A stretch of 64,000 nt of DNA. It comes from Bradyrhizobium sp. OK095 (GTDB lineage: Bacteria > Pseudomonadota > Alphaproteobacteria > Rhizobiales > Xanthobacteraceae). A program made the translations under genes and the position numbers. Of this stretch, positions 8,799 through 17,949 are shown in pieces. Under the pieces are notes generated by a model that worked only from the letters and a program-made list of their open reading frames with translations, was not told the DNA's origin and made no database searches. The stretch lies in NCBI RefSeq assembly GCF_900109945.1, contig NZ_FOBX01000003.1, positions 310,001 through 374,000 of the forward strand, read 5' to 3'. Within the stretch, counting starts at the first letter, position 1. The number at the start of each line of letters is the position of its first letter.

Positions 8799-9716
8799 AT
8801 GGCAATCAGGTTCGACGGACGCGTCGCCATCGTCACCGGCGCGGGCAATGGTCTCGGCAAGGCGCATGCGCTCGGACTGGCCAGCCGTGGCGCAAAAGTC
8901 GTCGTCAACGATTTCGGCGGCGCGCGTGACGGCAGCGGCGGCTCGCTCTCCCCGGCCGAAGCTGTGGTCGAGGAGATCCGCAAGGCCGGCGGAACCGCGA
9001 TGGCCGACGGCGCCGACGTGTCGAATTTCGAGCAGGTCACCGCGATGGTCGAACGCGCGACCAAAGAGTGGGGCAGCGTCGATTTGATGTGCGCCAATGC
9101 CGGCATCCTGCGCGACAAATCGTTCGGCAAGATGGAAGCGGCTGATTTCCAGAAGGTGCTCGATGTGCACCTCGTCGGCACCTTCTATTGCTGCAAGGCG
9201 GCCTGGGCCGGCATGCGCGACCGCAATTACGGCCGCATCGTGCTGACGACGTCGTCCTCCGGCCTGTACGGAAATTTCGGCCAGGCCAATTACGGCGCGG
9301 CCAAGTCCGGCATGGTCGGCCTGATGAACGTGCTGGCCGAGGAAGGCCGCAAGACGGACATCCGCGTCAATATCATCTCGCCGACGGCGGCGACCCGCAT
9401 GACCGAAGAGCTGCTGCCACCGCAGGCGCTGCAGCTGATGAAGCCGAACGCGATCACACCCGCGGTCGAATACATGCTCAGCGAGGACGCGCCGACCCGC
9501 ACCATCATGGGCGCCGGTGCAGGATCGTTTGCCGTGATCAAGATTTTGGAGAGCGAAGGCATCAACCTGCCGGAATCCGAATGGACGCCGGACGCGATCG
9601 CCGCGCATTTCGCCGAGATCAGCGACATGTCGAAGGCGAGGGCGCTGACCGGCGCGTTCGAGCAGACGCAGAAATACGTGGCGCAGGCCGCGGCGCGGGC
9701 GGGGATCAAGCTCTGA
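8799..9716 (+). CDS. SDR family oxidoreductase, (3R)-hydroxyacyl-CoA dehydrogenase-like
   Basis: 305 residues. The nucleotide-binding motif TGAGNGLGKAHA is at the N terminus, NAGILRDKSFGKM marks the MFE-2-like dehydrogenase group, and the catalytic Tyr-Lys pair is YGAAK after TTSSSGLYG. The enzyme would oxidise or reduce a 3-hydroxyacyl-CoA using NAD(H). The ATG at 8799 has AAGGAAG just upstream. It may work with the MaoC dehydratase before it, although the repeat element separates the two genes. It overlaps the next gene by four bases. Confidence 0.88.
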   Translation: MAIRFDGRVAIVTGAGNGLGKAHALGLASRGAKVVVNDFGGARDGSGGSLSPAEAVVEEIRKAGGTAMADGADVSNFEQVTAMVERATKEWGSVDLMCANAGILRDKSFGKMEAADFQKVLDVHLVGTFYCCKAAWAGMRDRNYGRIVLTTSSSGLYGNFGQANYGAAKSGMVGLMNVLAEEGRKTDIRVNIISPTAATRMTEELLPPQALQLMKPNAITPAVEYMLSEDAPTRTIMGAGAGSFAVIKILESEGINLPESEWTPDAIAAHFAEISDMSKARALTGAFEQTQKYVAQAAARAGIKL

Positions 9717-10930
9717 CCGACGTCGCCGTCATCGGTGCCGGTCCCGCCGGGTTGATGGCGGCGGAGGTGCTGACGCAGGGCGGTGCCCGCGTCACCATCT
9801 ACGACGCGATGCCGTCGGCGGGCCGCAAATTCCTGATGGCCGGCCGTGGAGGCCTCAATCTCACCCACAGCGAGCCGCTGCCGGATTTCCTCGCCCGCTA
9901 CCGCGAAGCGATGCCGCATCTGCGCACTGCGATCGAGGCGTTTCCGCCCGACGCATTGCGCGACTGGAGCGCGGCGCTTGGGCAGCTGACCTTCGTCGGC
10001 AGCAGCGGGCGGGTGTTTCCCAAAGCGTTCAAGGCCTCGCCATTGCTGCGCGCCTGGCTGCGGCGGCTCGATGCAAACGGCGTGCAATTCGCGTTTCGGC
10101 ATCGCTGGGCCGGATGGGACGAGCAGGGACGGTTGCTGTTTCAGACGCCCAACGGTCCCTCCATTGCTGCTGCCGACGCCACCATGCTTGCGCTCGGCGG
10201 CGCAAGCTGGCCGCGGCTCGGCTCGGATGGTGCGTGGGTCGATATCCTCGCCGCGAAGCGCATTGCCATCTCAAAGCTGCGGCCGGCCAATTCCGGCTTC
10301 ACGGTCGCATGGTCCGAAGTGTTCCGTGATCGCTTCGAGGGGCAGCCGCTCAAGGGCGTGGCATTGACGGTCGGCGCGCATACGGTGCGCGGCGAAGCGA
10401 TGATCACGCGCAGTGGCATCGAGGGCGGCGCGATCTATGCGCTGTCGGCGGAGCTGCGCGAGGCGGTGCTGGCTCTCGGGCAGGCGCGGCTGATGATCGC
10501 GTTGCGCCCCGACCTCGACGCCGCGGCGCTGACCACGCGCCTGTCGGGCACGCGCGGCAAGCAATCGCTGGCGAACTTCCTGCGCAAGGCGGCGCAATTG
10601 TCGCCGGTCGGCATTGGCCTGATGCAGGAGGCGGCGATTGCGGCCGGCCGGCCGCTGGCAGCGTTCTCGCCGGCCGATCTCGCACAGCTAATCAACGCCA
10701 TTCCGGTGCAGCTCACCGGCGTAGCCGCGATCGATCGCGCCATCTCGACCGCGGGCGGGGTGACTTTCAACGAACTCGACGAACACTTCATGCTGCGCAA
10801 ATTGCCGGGCACTTTTGCTGCCGGGGAGATGGTGGACTGGGAAGCGCCGACCGGCGGCTATCTGCTCCAGGCATCGTTCGCGACCGGCGCCGCCGCGGGC
10901 AGGGGTATATTGAGGTGGCTCAATTTGTAG
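9713..10930 (+). CDS. NAD(P)/FAD-dependent oxidoreductase, TIGR03862-type flavoprotein
   Basis: About 405 residues with an N-terminal FAD-binding motif (VAVIGAGPAGLMAAE) and the GRKFLMAGRGGLNLTH block typical of the HI0933-like flavoproteins of unknown function. The C-terminal part has GGVTFNELDEHFM and FAAGEMVDWEAPTGGYLLQ, which close the FAD site. No ATG or GTG lies at the natural N terminus. A CTG at 9713 that overlaps the SDR stop (CTGA) puts Thr-Asp-Val-Ala directly after the start, as in relatives, so I place the start there. Upstream ATGs in this frame lie deep in the SDR gene. Confidence 0.8.
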   Translation: MTDVAVIGAGPAGLMAAEVLTQGGARVTIYDAMPSAGRKFLMAGRGGLNLTHSEPLPDFLARYREAMPHLRTAIEAFPPDALRDWSAALGQLTFVGSSGRVFPKAFKASPLLRAWLRRLDANGVQFAFRHRWAGWDEQGRLLFQTPNGPSIAAADATMLALGGASWPRLGSDGAWVDILAAKRIAISKLRPANSGFTVAWSEVFRDRFEGQPLKGVALTVGAHTVRGEAMITRSGIEGGAIYALSAELREAVLALGQARLMIALRPDLDAAALTTRLSGTRGKQSLANFLRKAAQLSPVGIGLMQEAAIAAGRPLAAFSPADLAQLINAIPVQLTGVAAIDRAISTAGGVTFNELDEHFMLRKLPGTFAAGEMVDWEAPTGGYLLQASFATGAAAGRGILRWLNL

Positions 10931-10961
10931 GATGGGTTTCGCTTCGCTCTACCCATCCTAC
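10927..10961. terminator. Hairpin shared by two convergent genes
   Basis: GTAGGATGGGT at 10927-10937 and ACCCATCCTAC at 10951-10961 are perfect 11-bp arms around a TTCGCTTCGCTCT loop. The stop codon of the flavoprotein gene lies inside the left arm. There is no U-run on either side. A bidirectional transcription stop or a dispersed repeat both fit. Confidence 0.5.
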
Positions 10962-10968
10962 AGCGCGC

Positions 10969-12048
10969 CTACCGCAGCTTCCCCCGCGCCGCCACCGGCA
11001 GCGTGCCGATGATCTCCTCGCCACGCACCATCACGACCTCATCCATCATGTTGACGACGACGCAGACATGGTTCGGCACGATCCGCACGACGTCGCCGAC
11101 ATTGGGGCGCGTGTTGCTGCGGGAGAGGTCGAGAAAACCGTGCTCCTCGGCGAAGCGCGCGATTTTGGCTTCGGGATGCTCGAGGATCAGGCCGTGGCCG
11201 TCGAGCCCGCCGGTGTCCGTGGTCAGCGTCTTCGAGCCGGCATCGAGAATGCCGCGCTCGGGCGCGGCGCGGCTCACCACGGTCGAATAGATGTGCAGCG
11301 CGCAATCGTCCCAGGTCGCGGAGCCGGCGGCGACCTGCATGCGGTCGTTGTAGATGTAGGTGCCGAAGCGGTGCTCGGTGCCGCCCTTGAGCTTGCCGAT
11401 GTTGACGAGGTTCGGCGTGCCGCCGGTCGAGACGATTTTTGCATCGAGCCCGTGCGCGCGCACGCCGGCCAGCGCTTCGTCGTAAAACTTCTGCGCATCG
11501 CCCCAGCCGGTCTCGGTCGGATACAGCATGAAGCCGGCGAACTCGAGCCCCTTGGATGCCGCGATCTCGCGTGCCAGCGCGATCGCCTCAGTGGGCGTCT
11601 CGACGCCTGCGCGCTTGCGCCCCGTGTCGCATTCGACGACGACGGAGAGCGGACGGCCCGAGGCCGCGGCGGCCTTGGGCAGGCCGGCAACGACCGTCGA
11701 ATTGTCGGCGGCGACCGTCATGTTGGCCTTCGCCTGCAGCGCGCCGAGCCGCGCCATCTTTTCTTCGCCGAGCAGATTGTAGCTGATCAGGATGTCGTCG
11801 ATGCCGGCATTGGCCATGATCTCGGCCTCGCCGAGCTTCTGGCAGGTGATGCCTTTCGCACCTGATGCGACCTGCATCTTCGCGATGGTCGGATTCTTGT
11901 GCGTCTTGATGTGCGGGCGGTTGGCGACGCCGGCGTCGTCGCAGGCCTTCTGGATCCGCGCGATGTTGCGCTCGACCTTGTCCATGTCGATGACGGCGCA
12001 GGGCGTGCCGTATTCACGTGCGATCTTGGCGGCGAGTGTTGTTGTCAT
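10969..12048 (-). CDS. DSD1 family PLP-dependent enzyme (D-threonine aldolase / D-serine dehydratase-like)
   Basis: 359 residues: an alanine-racemase-type N-terminal barrel followed by the D-serine dehydratase-like C-terminal domain. The PLP lysine is in RPHIKTHKNP at about residue 50. The C-terminal HVCVVVNMMDEV gives the His-x-Cys pair that binds the metal in this family. The substrate would be a D-3-hydroxy amino acid such as D-threonine or D-serine. Its stop lies 21 bp from the upstream ABC-F gene region on the same strand, so the two may be co-transcribed. A second enzyme of this superfamily is at 37735-39030. Confidence 0.88.
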   Translation of the reverse strand: MTTTLAAKIAREYGTPCAVIDMDKVERNIARIQKACDDAGVANRPHIKTHKNPTIAKMQVASGAKGITCQKLGEAEIMANAGIDDILISYNLLGEEKMARLGALQAKANMTVAADNSTVVAGLPKAAAASGRPLSVVVECDTGRKRAGVETPTEAIALAREIAASKGLEFAGFMLYPTETGWGDAQKFYDEALAGVRAHGLDAKIVSTGGTPNLVNIGKLKGGTEHRFGTYIYNDRMQVAAGSATWDDCALHIYSTVVSRAAPERGILDAGSKTLTTDTGGLDGHGLILEHPEAKIARFAEEHGFLDLSRSNTRPNVGDVVRIVPNHVCVVVNMMDEVVMVRGEEIIGTLPVAARGKLR

Positions 12049-12051
12049 GCG

Positions 12052-13857
12052 TTAAGCCTGTTCGATTTCTTCGCGGAGCACTTCGAGCTCCAGCCATTTG
12101 TCCTCGGCCTCGGCCAGCTCCTTTTGCGCCTTCGTCAGGGCGTCAGAGGCCTGATCGAAGCGCTTGCGATCCTTGCGGAAGAGATCGGGGTCGTCAAGGA
12201 AGCGCTGCTGCTTGGCGATCTCGGCTTGCAGCTTGGCGATGGCTTTGGGCAGCGTCTCCAGCGCGTGTTGCTCGTTGAAGGTCAACCGCCGTTTGGTGAC
12301 ACCAGAAGGCGCGACTGACCGCTGCTCTCTCTTCTCTTCGGCGACCTTCGCCGTGGCGCGCTTCAAGTCGACGCCACGCTGGGCCAGCATGTCGGTGTAA
12401 CCGCCGGCATATTCGAGCCAGCGTCCATTGCCCTCGGGCACGATCACCGACGTCACCACGCGGTCGAGAAAATCGCGATCATGGCTGATCAGAATCACGG
12501 TGCCCTCGTAGTCGCCGAGCATCTCCTCGAGGACGTCGAGGGTCTCGAGGTCGAGGTCGTTGGTCGGCTCGTCCAGCACCAGGAGGTTGGAGGGTTTCGC
12601 CAGCGCACGTGCCAGCATCAGCCGGCCGCGCTCGCCTCCGGACAGCACCTCCAGCGGCGTGCGCATTTGTTCCTGGGCGAACAGGAAGTCCTTCATGTAG
12701 CTGACGACATGCTTCGGCTTGCCGCCGACCATGACGTGGTCGCCGCGGCCGCCGGTCAGCGCTTCAGCCAGCGTCGTTTTGGGATCGAGGCTTTCGCGGT
12801 GCTGGTCGAGCGTCGCCATCTCGATGTTGGCGCCGAGCCGCAGGCTGCCGCTGTCCGGTGCGCTGCCGCCGGTCAGCATCTCGATCAGCGTCGTCTTGCC
12901 GGCGCCGTTCGGGCCGACGATGCCGATGCGATCGCCGCGCTGGACGCGGATCGAGAAGTCGTCGACGATCTTTCGCTCGCCATAGGACCGGCTGATGTTC
13001 TTGGCCTCAATGACGAGCTTGCCGGACTTGTCGGCTTCGGCAGCCGCGAGGTTGGCGTTGCCGGTCGCGCCGCGATGGGTGCGGCGCTGGTCGCGCAGCG
13101 CGTGCAAATTGCCAAGCCGCTTGACGTTGCGCTTGCGGCGGCCCGAGACGCCGTAGCGCAACCAGTGCTCCTCGTTGACGATCTTGCGGTCGAGCTTGTG
13201 CTGGTCGCGCTCTTCCTCCGCGAGCACCTCGTCGCGCCAGGCCTCAAAGGCGCTGAAGCCGCGGTCGATCTGCTTGATCTGGCCGCGGTCGAGCCAGGCG
13301 GTGCTGCGCGAGAGGTTGGACAGGAAGCGCCGATCGTGGCTGATGATCACCAGCGCGCAGCGGCGGCTCTCCAGTTCGCCTTCGAGCCATTCGATGGTCG
13401 TCAAATCCAGATGGTTGGTCGGCTCGTCCAGCAGCAGGATGTCGGGCGAGGGCGCCAGCACGCGTGCCAGCGCGGCGCGGCGGGCTTCGCCGCCGGAGAC
13501 ATGCGCCGGATCTTCTTCGCCGCTGAGACCGAGCTGTTCGACCAGATAGCGCGCCTGATAGTGATCGTCGCCGGCATTGAGGCCGGCCTCGACATAGGCC
13601 AGCGTGGTGGAGAAACCGGAAAAATCCGGCTCTTGCGGCAAATAGCGGATGGTGGCGCCGGGCTGCACGAAACGGCTGCCGCCATCCGGTTCGACCAGGC
13701 CGGCAGCGATCTTGAGCAGCGTCGATTTACCCGAACCGTTGCGGCCGATCAGGCAGACGCGCTCGCCGGTCGAGACCGACAGTTCGACGCCCGCCAGCAG
13801 CGGCGTGCCGCCAAATGTCAGCTTGATATCGCGCAGTTGAATCAGCGGTGGCGCCAT
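12052..13857 (-). CDS. ABC-F family ATPase (Uup-like)
   Basis: 601 residues with two ATP-binding cassettes and no membrane segments. The first has GRNGSGKST and signature VSGGEARRA; the second has GPNGAGKTT and LSGGERGRL. Both have Walker B with LLLDEPTNHLDL or LVLDEPTNDLDL. The linker between the cassettes is basic and the C-terminal ~80 residues look like a coiled coil, as in Uup. Members act on ribosomes or nucleic acid structures rather than in transport. It lies 3 bp upstream of the PLP enzyme gene and 8 bp downstream of the YaiI-like gene. Confidence 0.9.
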   Translation of the reverse strand: MAPPLIQLRDIKLTFGGTPLLAGVELSVSTGERVCLIGRNGSGKSTLLKIAAGLVEPDGGSRFVQPGATIRYLPQEPDFSGFSTTLAYVEAGLNAGDDHYQARYLVEQLGLSGEEDPAHVSGGEARRAALARVLAPSPDILLLDEPTNHLDLTTIEWLEGELESRRCALVIISHDRRFLSNLSRSTAWLDRGQIKQIDRGFSAFEAWRDEVLAEEERDQHKLDRKIVNEEHWLRYGVSGRRKRNVKRLGNLHALRDQRRTHRGATGNANLAAAEADKSGKLVIEAKNISRSYGERKIVDDFSIRVQRGDRIGIVGPNGAGKTTLIEMLTGGSAPDSGSLRLGANIEMATLDQHRESLDPKTTLAEALTGGRGDHVMVGGKPKHVVSYMKDFLFAQEQMRTPLEVLSGGERGRLMLARALAKPSNLLVLDEPTNDLDLETLDVLEEMLGDYEGTVILISHDRDFLDRVVTSVIVPEGNGRWLEYAGGYTDMLAQRGVDLKRATAKVAEEKREQRSVAPSGVTKRRLTFNEQHALETLPKAIAKLQAEIAKQQRFLDDPDLFRKDRKRFDQASDALTKAQKELAEAEDKWLELEVLREEIEQA

Positions 13858-13865
13858 GCGGTGTC

Positions 13866-14357
13866 TCAGTCCTGTCTTGTTGCGGCCTGGTCGGCGCGGC
13901 GGCGCTGAATGCGGCGGATGGTCTGGTCGAGCGTCGACAGAAACGTCGAGCGGTCGCGTGGTGAAAACGATTTCGGACCGCCCGTGACTTCGCCCGCCGA
14001 GCGCAAATCCGTCATCAAGTTGCGGACCGCGAGCGTCATCCCGATCGATTCCTCGGTGAACGGCTTGCCGTTGGATGCAATCACATCGGCGCCGGCCTTC
14101 ACGCAGCGGCTCGCGAGCGGGATATCCGAGGTGATGACGATATCGCCGGGCCCCGCGCGTTCCGCGATCCAGTCGTCGGCGGCATCCATCCCGGCACCCG
14201 CGGCAATGCGCTCGATCAGCGGATCCTGCGGCACGCGGATGAAATTGCCCGCGACCACGCTCACGGGCAAGCCGTGCCGGCCGGCGACGCGATAAATCTC
14301 GTCCTTCACGGGACAGGCGTCGGCGTCGACGTAGATGCGGGTGGGGGTGTCAGGCAT
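13866..14357 (-). CDS. YaiI/YqxD family protein (DUF188)
   Basis: 163 residues. The N-terminal [18 protein letters not shown] motif and the later [16 protein letters not shown] and [14 protein letters not shown] blocks define this family, which has a PIN-like fold and no settled function. The ATG at 14357 is preferred because the family motif begins five residues after it; the frame is open upstream to 14510. It ends 8 bp before the ABC-F gene. Confidence 0.88.
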   Translation of the reverse strand: MPDTPTRIYVDADACPVKDEIYRVAGRHGLPVSVVAGNFIRVPQDPLIERIAAGAGMDAADDWIAERAGPGDIVITSDIPLASRCVKAGADVIASNGKPFTEESIGMTLAVRNLMTDLRSAGEVTGGPKSFSPRDRSTFLSTLDQTIRRIQRRRADQAATRQD

Positions 14358-14461
14358 TCGCGGCGTGGTACCCCATCCGGGCCACAAAGGCGAGGGGATT
14401 GACCCTGTTTCCCTGGGGCCTACGATCGCCTTGGAACAACAAGAAAACAGGGAAGACCAGC

Positions 14462-15262
14462 ATGCCGAACCGGCTCGAAACCTGGCGTGTCGAGGCCTAC
14501 AACACCGCAAAACAGTCCGAAAACAAGATGCACGACGACAATGTGGCGCGCCGCTTCGGCTTTTCCGGCGGGCTGGTCCCCGGCGTCGATGTTTTCGCTT
14601 ATATGATGCACGTGCCGGTGGCGCGCTGGGGCCGAGATTTCCTGTCGCGCGGGTTGGTCGAGGCCCGCTTCATCAAGCCGGTCTATGACGGCGAGACCGC
14701 GGACGTCGATGCCACCGAGCACAACGGCCTGCTCACGATCGAGGTGTTCAGCCGCACCGAACTCTGCGCGACCGGAACGGCCTCGCTGCCGGCGGTGGCG
14801 CCGATGGTGTCATTGAGCGACTATGTCGCGGTCCCGCCTGTGGCCGAGCGCAAGCCGGTCAGTCCCGCGACGTTCGAGACAGGAAAATGGCTCGGCACGA
14901 TGCCGCGCCGCTGGGCCGGGCAGGATGCGACCGGCTATCTCGCCGATGTCAGGGAAAATGATCCGGTCTTCGCGCGCGAGGGGCTCGGCCATCCCGGCCT
15001 GATCCAGCGGGTCATGAACCGCGTGCTGGTCGACAACACCATTCTGGGCCCGTGGATCCACGTCGGCAGCCGCATGCAGCTCCTGTCAGCGGCACGCGCC
15101 GGCGACGAGATCACCGCGCAGGCTAAGGTGACCGCGAATTACGAGAAGAAAGGCCACCGCTTCGTCGAGCTGGACGCACTCGTCGTCGCCAACGGCACGA
15201 CGCCGCTGGCGCACTGCCAGCACACCGCGATCTACATGCCGCGCGAGCAGGCGGCGGCGTAG
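14462..15262 (+). CDS. MaoC-like double hot-dog protein, function unknown
   Basis: 266 residues without a signal peptide. The first half reads like a degenerate MaoC/hydratase-2 module: [18 protein letters not shown], then [15 protein letters not shown] in the place of the usual exit strand. The C-terminal half repeats the pattern ([31 protein letters not shown]). A CoA-thioester binding role is likely by fold; no specific reaction is supported. The ATG at 14462 follows an AAGACC-type weak ribosome site. It is divergent from the YaiI-like gene. Confidence 0.7.
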   Translation: MPNRLETWRVEAYNTAKQSENKMHDDNVARRFGFSGGLVPGVDVFAYMMHVPVARWGRDFLSRGLVEARFIKPVYDGETADVDATEHNGLLTIEVFSRTELCATGTASLPAVAPMVSLSDYVAVPPVAERKPVSPATFETGKWLGTMPRRWAGQDATGYLADVRENDPVFAREGLGHPGLIQRVMNRVLVDNTILGPWIHVGSRMQLLSAARAGDEITAQAKVTANYEKKGHRFVELDALVVANGTTPLAHCQHTAIYMPREQAAA

Positions 15263-15304
15263 GGGCGCAGCGCGTCCGCATATTCGCTGTCATTCCCCGC
15301 TCCA

Positions 15305-15320
15305 GTGCGCAATTGCGCAC
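15305..15320. repeat. 16-bp perfect palindrome GTGCGCAATTGCGCAC
   Basis: Lies in the 100-bp gap between two convergent genes, inside a stretch starting CATTCCCCGCTCC that looks like a fragment of a dispersed intergenic repeat. It could act as a weak terminator. Confidence 0.45.
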
Positions 15321-15365
15321 AAGGCGGTTGATGACAGCAGGGGTTGAGGAAGCAGCGAGTGTCCC

Positions 15366-17738
15366 TTACGCCGCCGCCCCCTTCGCATCTTGAATCGCGC
15401 GCCACACCTTTTCCGGGGTCAGCGGCATGTCGATGTGCTTGATGCCGTAGTCCGACAGCGCATCGACCACCGCGTTCACCACCGTCGACAGGCTGCCGGC
15501 GCAGCCGGCTTCGCCGCAGCCCTTGCTGCCGAGCGGATTGGTCGTGGCCGGCACCGGGTGATCGCCGACCTCCATGAACGGCACGTCCTCGGCGCGGGGC
15601 AGCGCGTAGTCCATCAGCGAGCCCGTAATCGGCTGGCCGCTCTCGTCGTAGCGGACGTGCTCCATCAGAGCCTGTCCGATGCCCTGGACGACGCCGCCAT
15701 GAAGCTGGCCGGCGACCAGCATCGGGTTGATCACCGTGCCGAAATCGTTGACCGCGCTGTAGCGCACGATCTGCACCACGCCGGTATCAGGATCGATCTC
15801 GACCTCGGCGACGTGGCAGCCGTTCGGGAAGGCCGAGGGCACCGGATCGCTGGTGTGGTCGACGTCGAGGCTGTCAGGCACGCCCTCCGGCGTCTTGCCG
15901 TCATGCAGCTTCCTGGCGAGCTCCATGATGTCGATGCTGCGGTCGGTGCCGGCGATGGTGAAACTGCCGTCGGCGAATTCGATGTCGGCTTCGGAGGCTT
16001 CCAGCATGTGCGCGGCGGCGCGCTTGCCCTTTTCAATGACGAGCTTGGCAGCGCCCACAATCGCCATGCCGCTCGCGGTGATCGAGCGCGAGCCGCCGGT
16101 GCCGTTGCCGGTGTGGACGATGTCGCTGTCGCCCTGCACGAGCTTGACGCTGTCGAAGGGCACGCCCAGCTGCGAGCACAGCACCTGCGCGAATGCAGAC
16201 GCGTGGCCCTGGCCGTAATCGAGTGTGCCGGTGATGAGCTGCACGGAGCCATCGGCATCGAACACGATCTTGCCGAGCTCGGGGCTCGGCGGTGCGGTGA
16301 CCTCGAGATAGGAGCCGACAGCGATGCCGCGCAGCTTGCCGGCCTTCTTGCTCTCCTTCTTGCGCTTGGCGAAGTTCTCGTGGTCGGAGATTTCGAGTGC
16401 TTTGGTGAAAACCGCCTGGAAGTCGCCGCTGTCATAGGTGACGCCGGAGGACGCCGCGAACGGCATCTGGCTCTGCTTGATGAAGTTGCGCTTGCGCATC
16501 GTCAGGCGGTTGATGCCCATCTCGTCGGCGGCGCGGTCGATCAGCCGCTCCATGTAGTAGTTCGCCTCGGGACGGCCGGCGCCGCGATAGGCGCCCATCA
16601 GCGTGGTGTTGGTCAGCACCGTCTTGATGTCGATGCCCATCAGCGGCGTACGATAGACGCTGGAAAAGTTCTTGCCGGTGTTGAGCGAGAGCGGGCCGGG
16701 CGCAACGCCGGTGATGTAGGCGCCGAGATTGCCGTAGCCCGAGAGCTTTGCCGCGAGGAAATGCCCCTCGGCGTCGAGCGCCAGCTCGGCATGGATCTTC
16801 TGCGCGCGGCCGTGGCTGTCGGAGAGAAAGCTGGTCGAGCGCTCATCGAGCCACTTCACCGGTTTTCCCAGTTCCTTCGCCGCATACAGGATGCACATGT
16901 ATTCGGGATAGTTGACGTTCTTCATGCCGAAGGAGCCGCCGACATTGCCGGTGAGGATGCGCACCTTCTCGTTCGGCACTTTCAGATTCTTGGCGAGGTT
17001 GGCGCGGTTGCCCGCGACGCCCTGCGTCGGCATCTGGATGGTGTAGCGCTCGGTTGTCTTGTCGTAGGAGGCAAGGCCGACGCGCGGCTCCATCGAGACC
17101 ACGGCGACGCGGGTGTTGTCGATGTCGACCTTGGTGATATGGGCGGCGCCGGCAAAGGCGGCGTTGACCTTGTCCATGTCGCCATAATGGTAGTCGAGCG
17201 CGACGTTGTTCGGGATGTGGTCGTAGAGCTGGGGCGCGCCGGGCTTGGTGGCGTCCTCGGGATCGGTCACCGCCGGCAGCGGCTCGATGTCGAGCTCGAC
17301 GGCCTCGGCCGCGTCGCGGGCCTGGGCCAGCGTCTCCGCCACCGCGAAGGCGACGGGATCGCCGACGAAGCGGACCTTGTCGGTCGCCAGCGGCTGGCGG
17401 TTGGTCTGGAGCAGGGGCGAGCCGTCACGGTTCTTCAGGGGCAGGCCGCAGGTGAAGGGGCCGTAGCCGGCGGCATCGAGGTCCTTGCCGGTCCACACCC
17501 CCAGCACGCCTGGCATCGCCTTGGCGGCGTCGGTGCCGATGCTGCGGATGATTCCATGGGCATGGGTGGAGCGGACGACCACGGCATAGGCCTGGCCGGG
17601 CAGGTTGAAATCGTCGGTGTAGCGGCCCTTGCCGCGCACCAGCGTGTCGTCCTCCTTGCGGCGGACCGGCTGCCCGACGCCGTATTTTTGCAGTGCAATG
17701 GCGTTTTCGAGCGTGGACGATTTGGTGTGTTCTTGCAT
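15366..17738 (-). CDS. Xanthine dehydrogenase/CoxL family molybdopterin-binding subunit
   Basis: 790 residues with the two aldehyde oxidase/xanthine dehydrogenase domains that hold the molybdenum cofactor. The active-site loop AYRGAGRPEANYYMERL is the form II pattern (form I CO dehydrogenase has AYxCSFR), so the substrate is probably an aldehyde, purine-like heterocycle or other compound rather than CO. The glutamate near the C terminus (GSKGCGEAGCAGS) is conserved. The ATG at 17738 is chosen by comparison with the usual N terminus. No FAD (CoxM) or iron-sulfur (CoxS) subunit gene is adjacent, which is unusual. Confidence 0.9.
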   Translation of the reverse strand: MQEHTKSSTLENAIALQKYGVGQPVRRKEDDTLVRGKGRYTDDFNLPGQAYAVVVRSTHAHGIIRSIGTDAAKAMPGVLGVWTGKDLDAAGYGPFTCGLPLKNRDGSPLLQTNRQPLATDKVRFVGDPVAFAVAETLAQARDAAEAVELDIEPLPAVTDPEDATKPGAPQLYDHIPNNVALDYHYGDMDKVNAAFAGAAHITKVDIDNTRVAVVSMEPRVGLASYDKTTERYTIQMPTQGVAGNRANLAKNLKVPNEKVRILTGNVGGSFGMKNVNYPEYMCILYAAKELGKPVKWLDERSTSFLSDSHGRAQKIHAELALDAEGHFLAAKLSGYGNLGAYITGVAPGPLSLNTGKNFSSVYRTPLMGIDIKTVLTNTTLMGAYRGAGRPEANYYMERLIDRAADEMGINRLTMRKRNFIKQSQMPFAASSGVTYDSGDFQAVFTKALEISDHENFAKRKKESKKAGKLRGIAVGSYLEVTAPPSPELGKIVFDADGSVQLITGTLDYGQGHASAFAQVLCSQLGVPFDSVKLVQGDSDIVHTGNGTGGSRSITASGMAIVGAAKLVIEKGKRAAAHMLEASEADIEFADGSFTIAGTDRSIDIMELARKLHDGKTPEGVPDSLDVDHTSDPVPSAFPNGCHVAEVEIDPDTGVVQIVRYSAVNDFGTVINPMLVAGQLHGGVVQGIGQALMEHVRYDESGQPITGSLMDYALPRAEDVPFMEVGDHPVPATTNPLGSKGCGEAGCAGSLSTVVNAVVDALSDYGIKHIDMPLTPEKVWRAIQDAKGAAA

Positions 17739-17949
17739 GGAAATAACCTGAAAAGCCGGCAATTGCGCGTTTTGTGGGCGCTTTGGGGGACCGGGTCCTC
17801 TGAGATAACCCACGGACCCGTTCACGACAACGCACGAATGGGCATGGTCCCATGTGATGCGTTGTTGCGCATACCCGCCGCGCTGCTAAGGTTTCAGGCG
17901 AAAAATCAATTCCAGACCGGCCCGACCGGCCGCGGAAAGACAGTTTTGT

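Noticed and set aside
12481..13908. 475-codon open frame antisense to the ABC-F gene
   Set aside because: Its residues mirror the ABC-F gene in the opposite frame, with no motif of its own.
15366..17738. Form I carbon monoxide dehydrogenase large subunit
   Set aside because: The active-site loop is AYRGAGR, not AYxCSFR, and partner subunits are absent.
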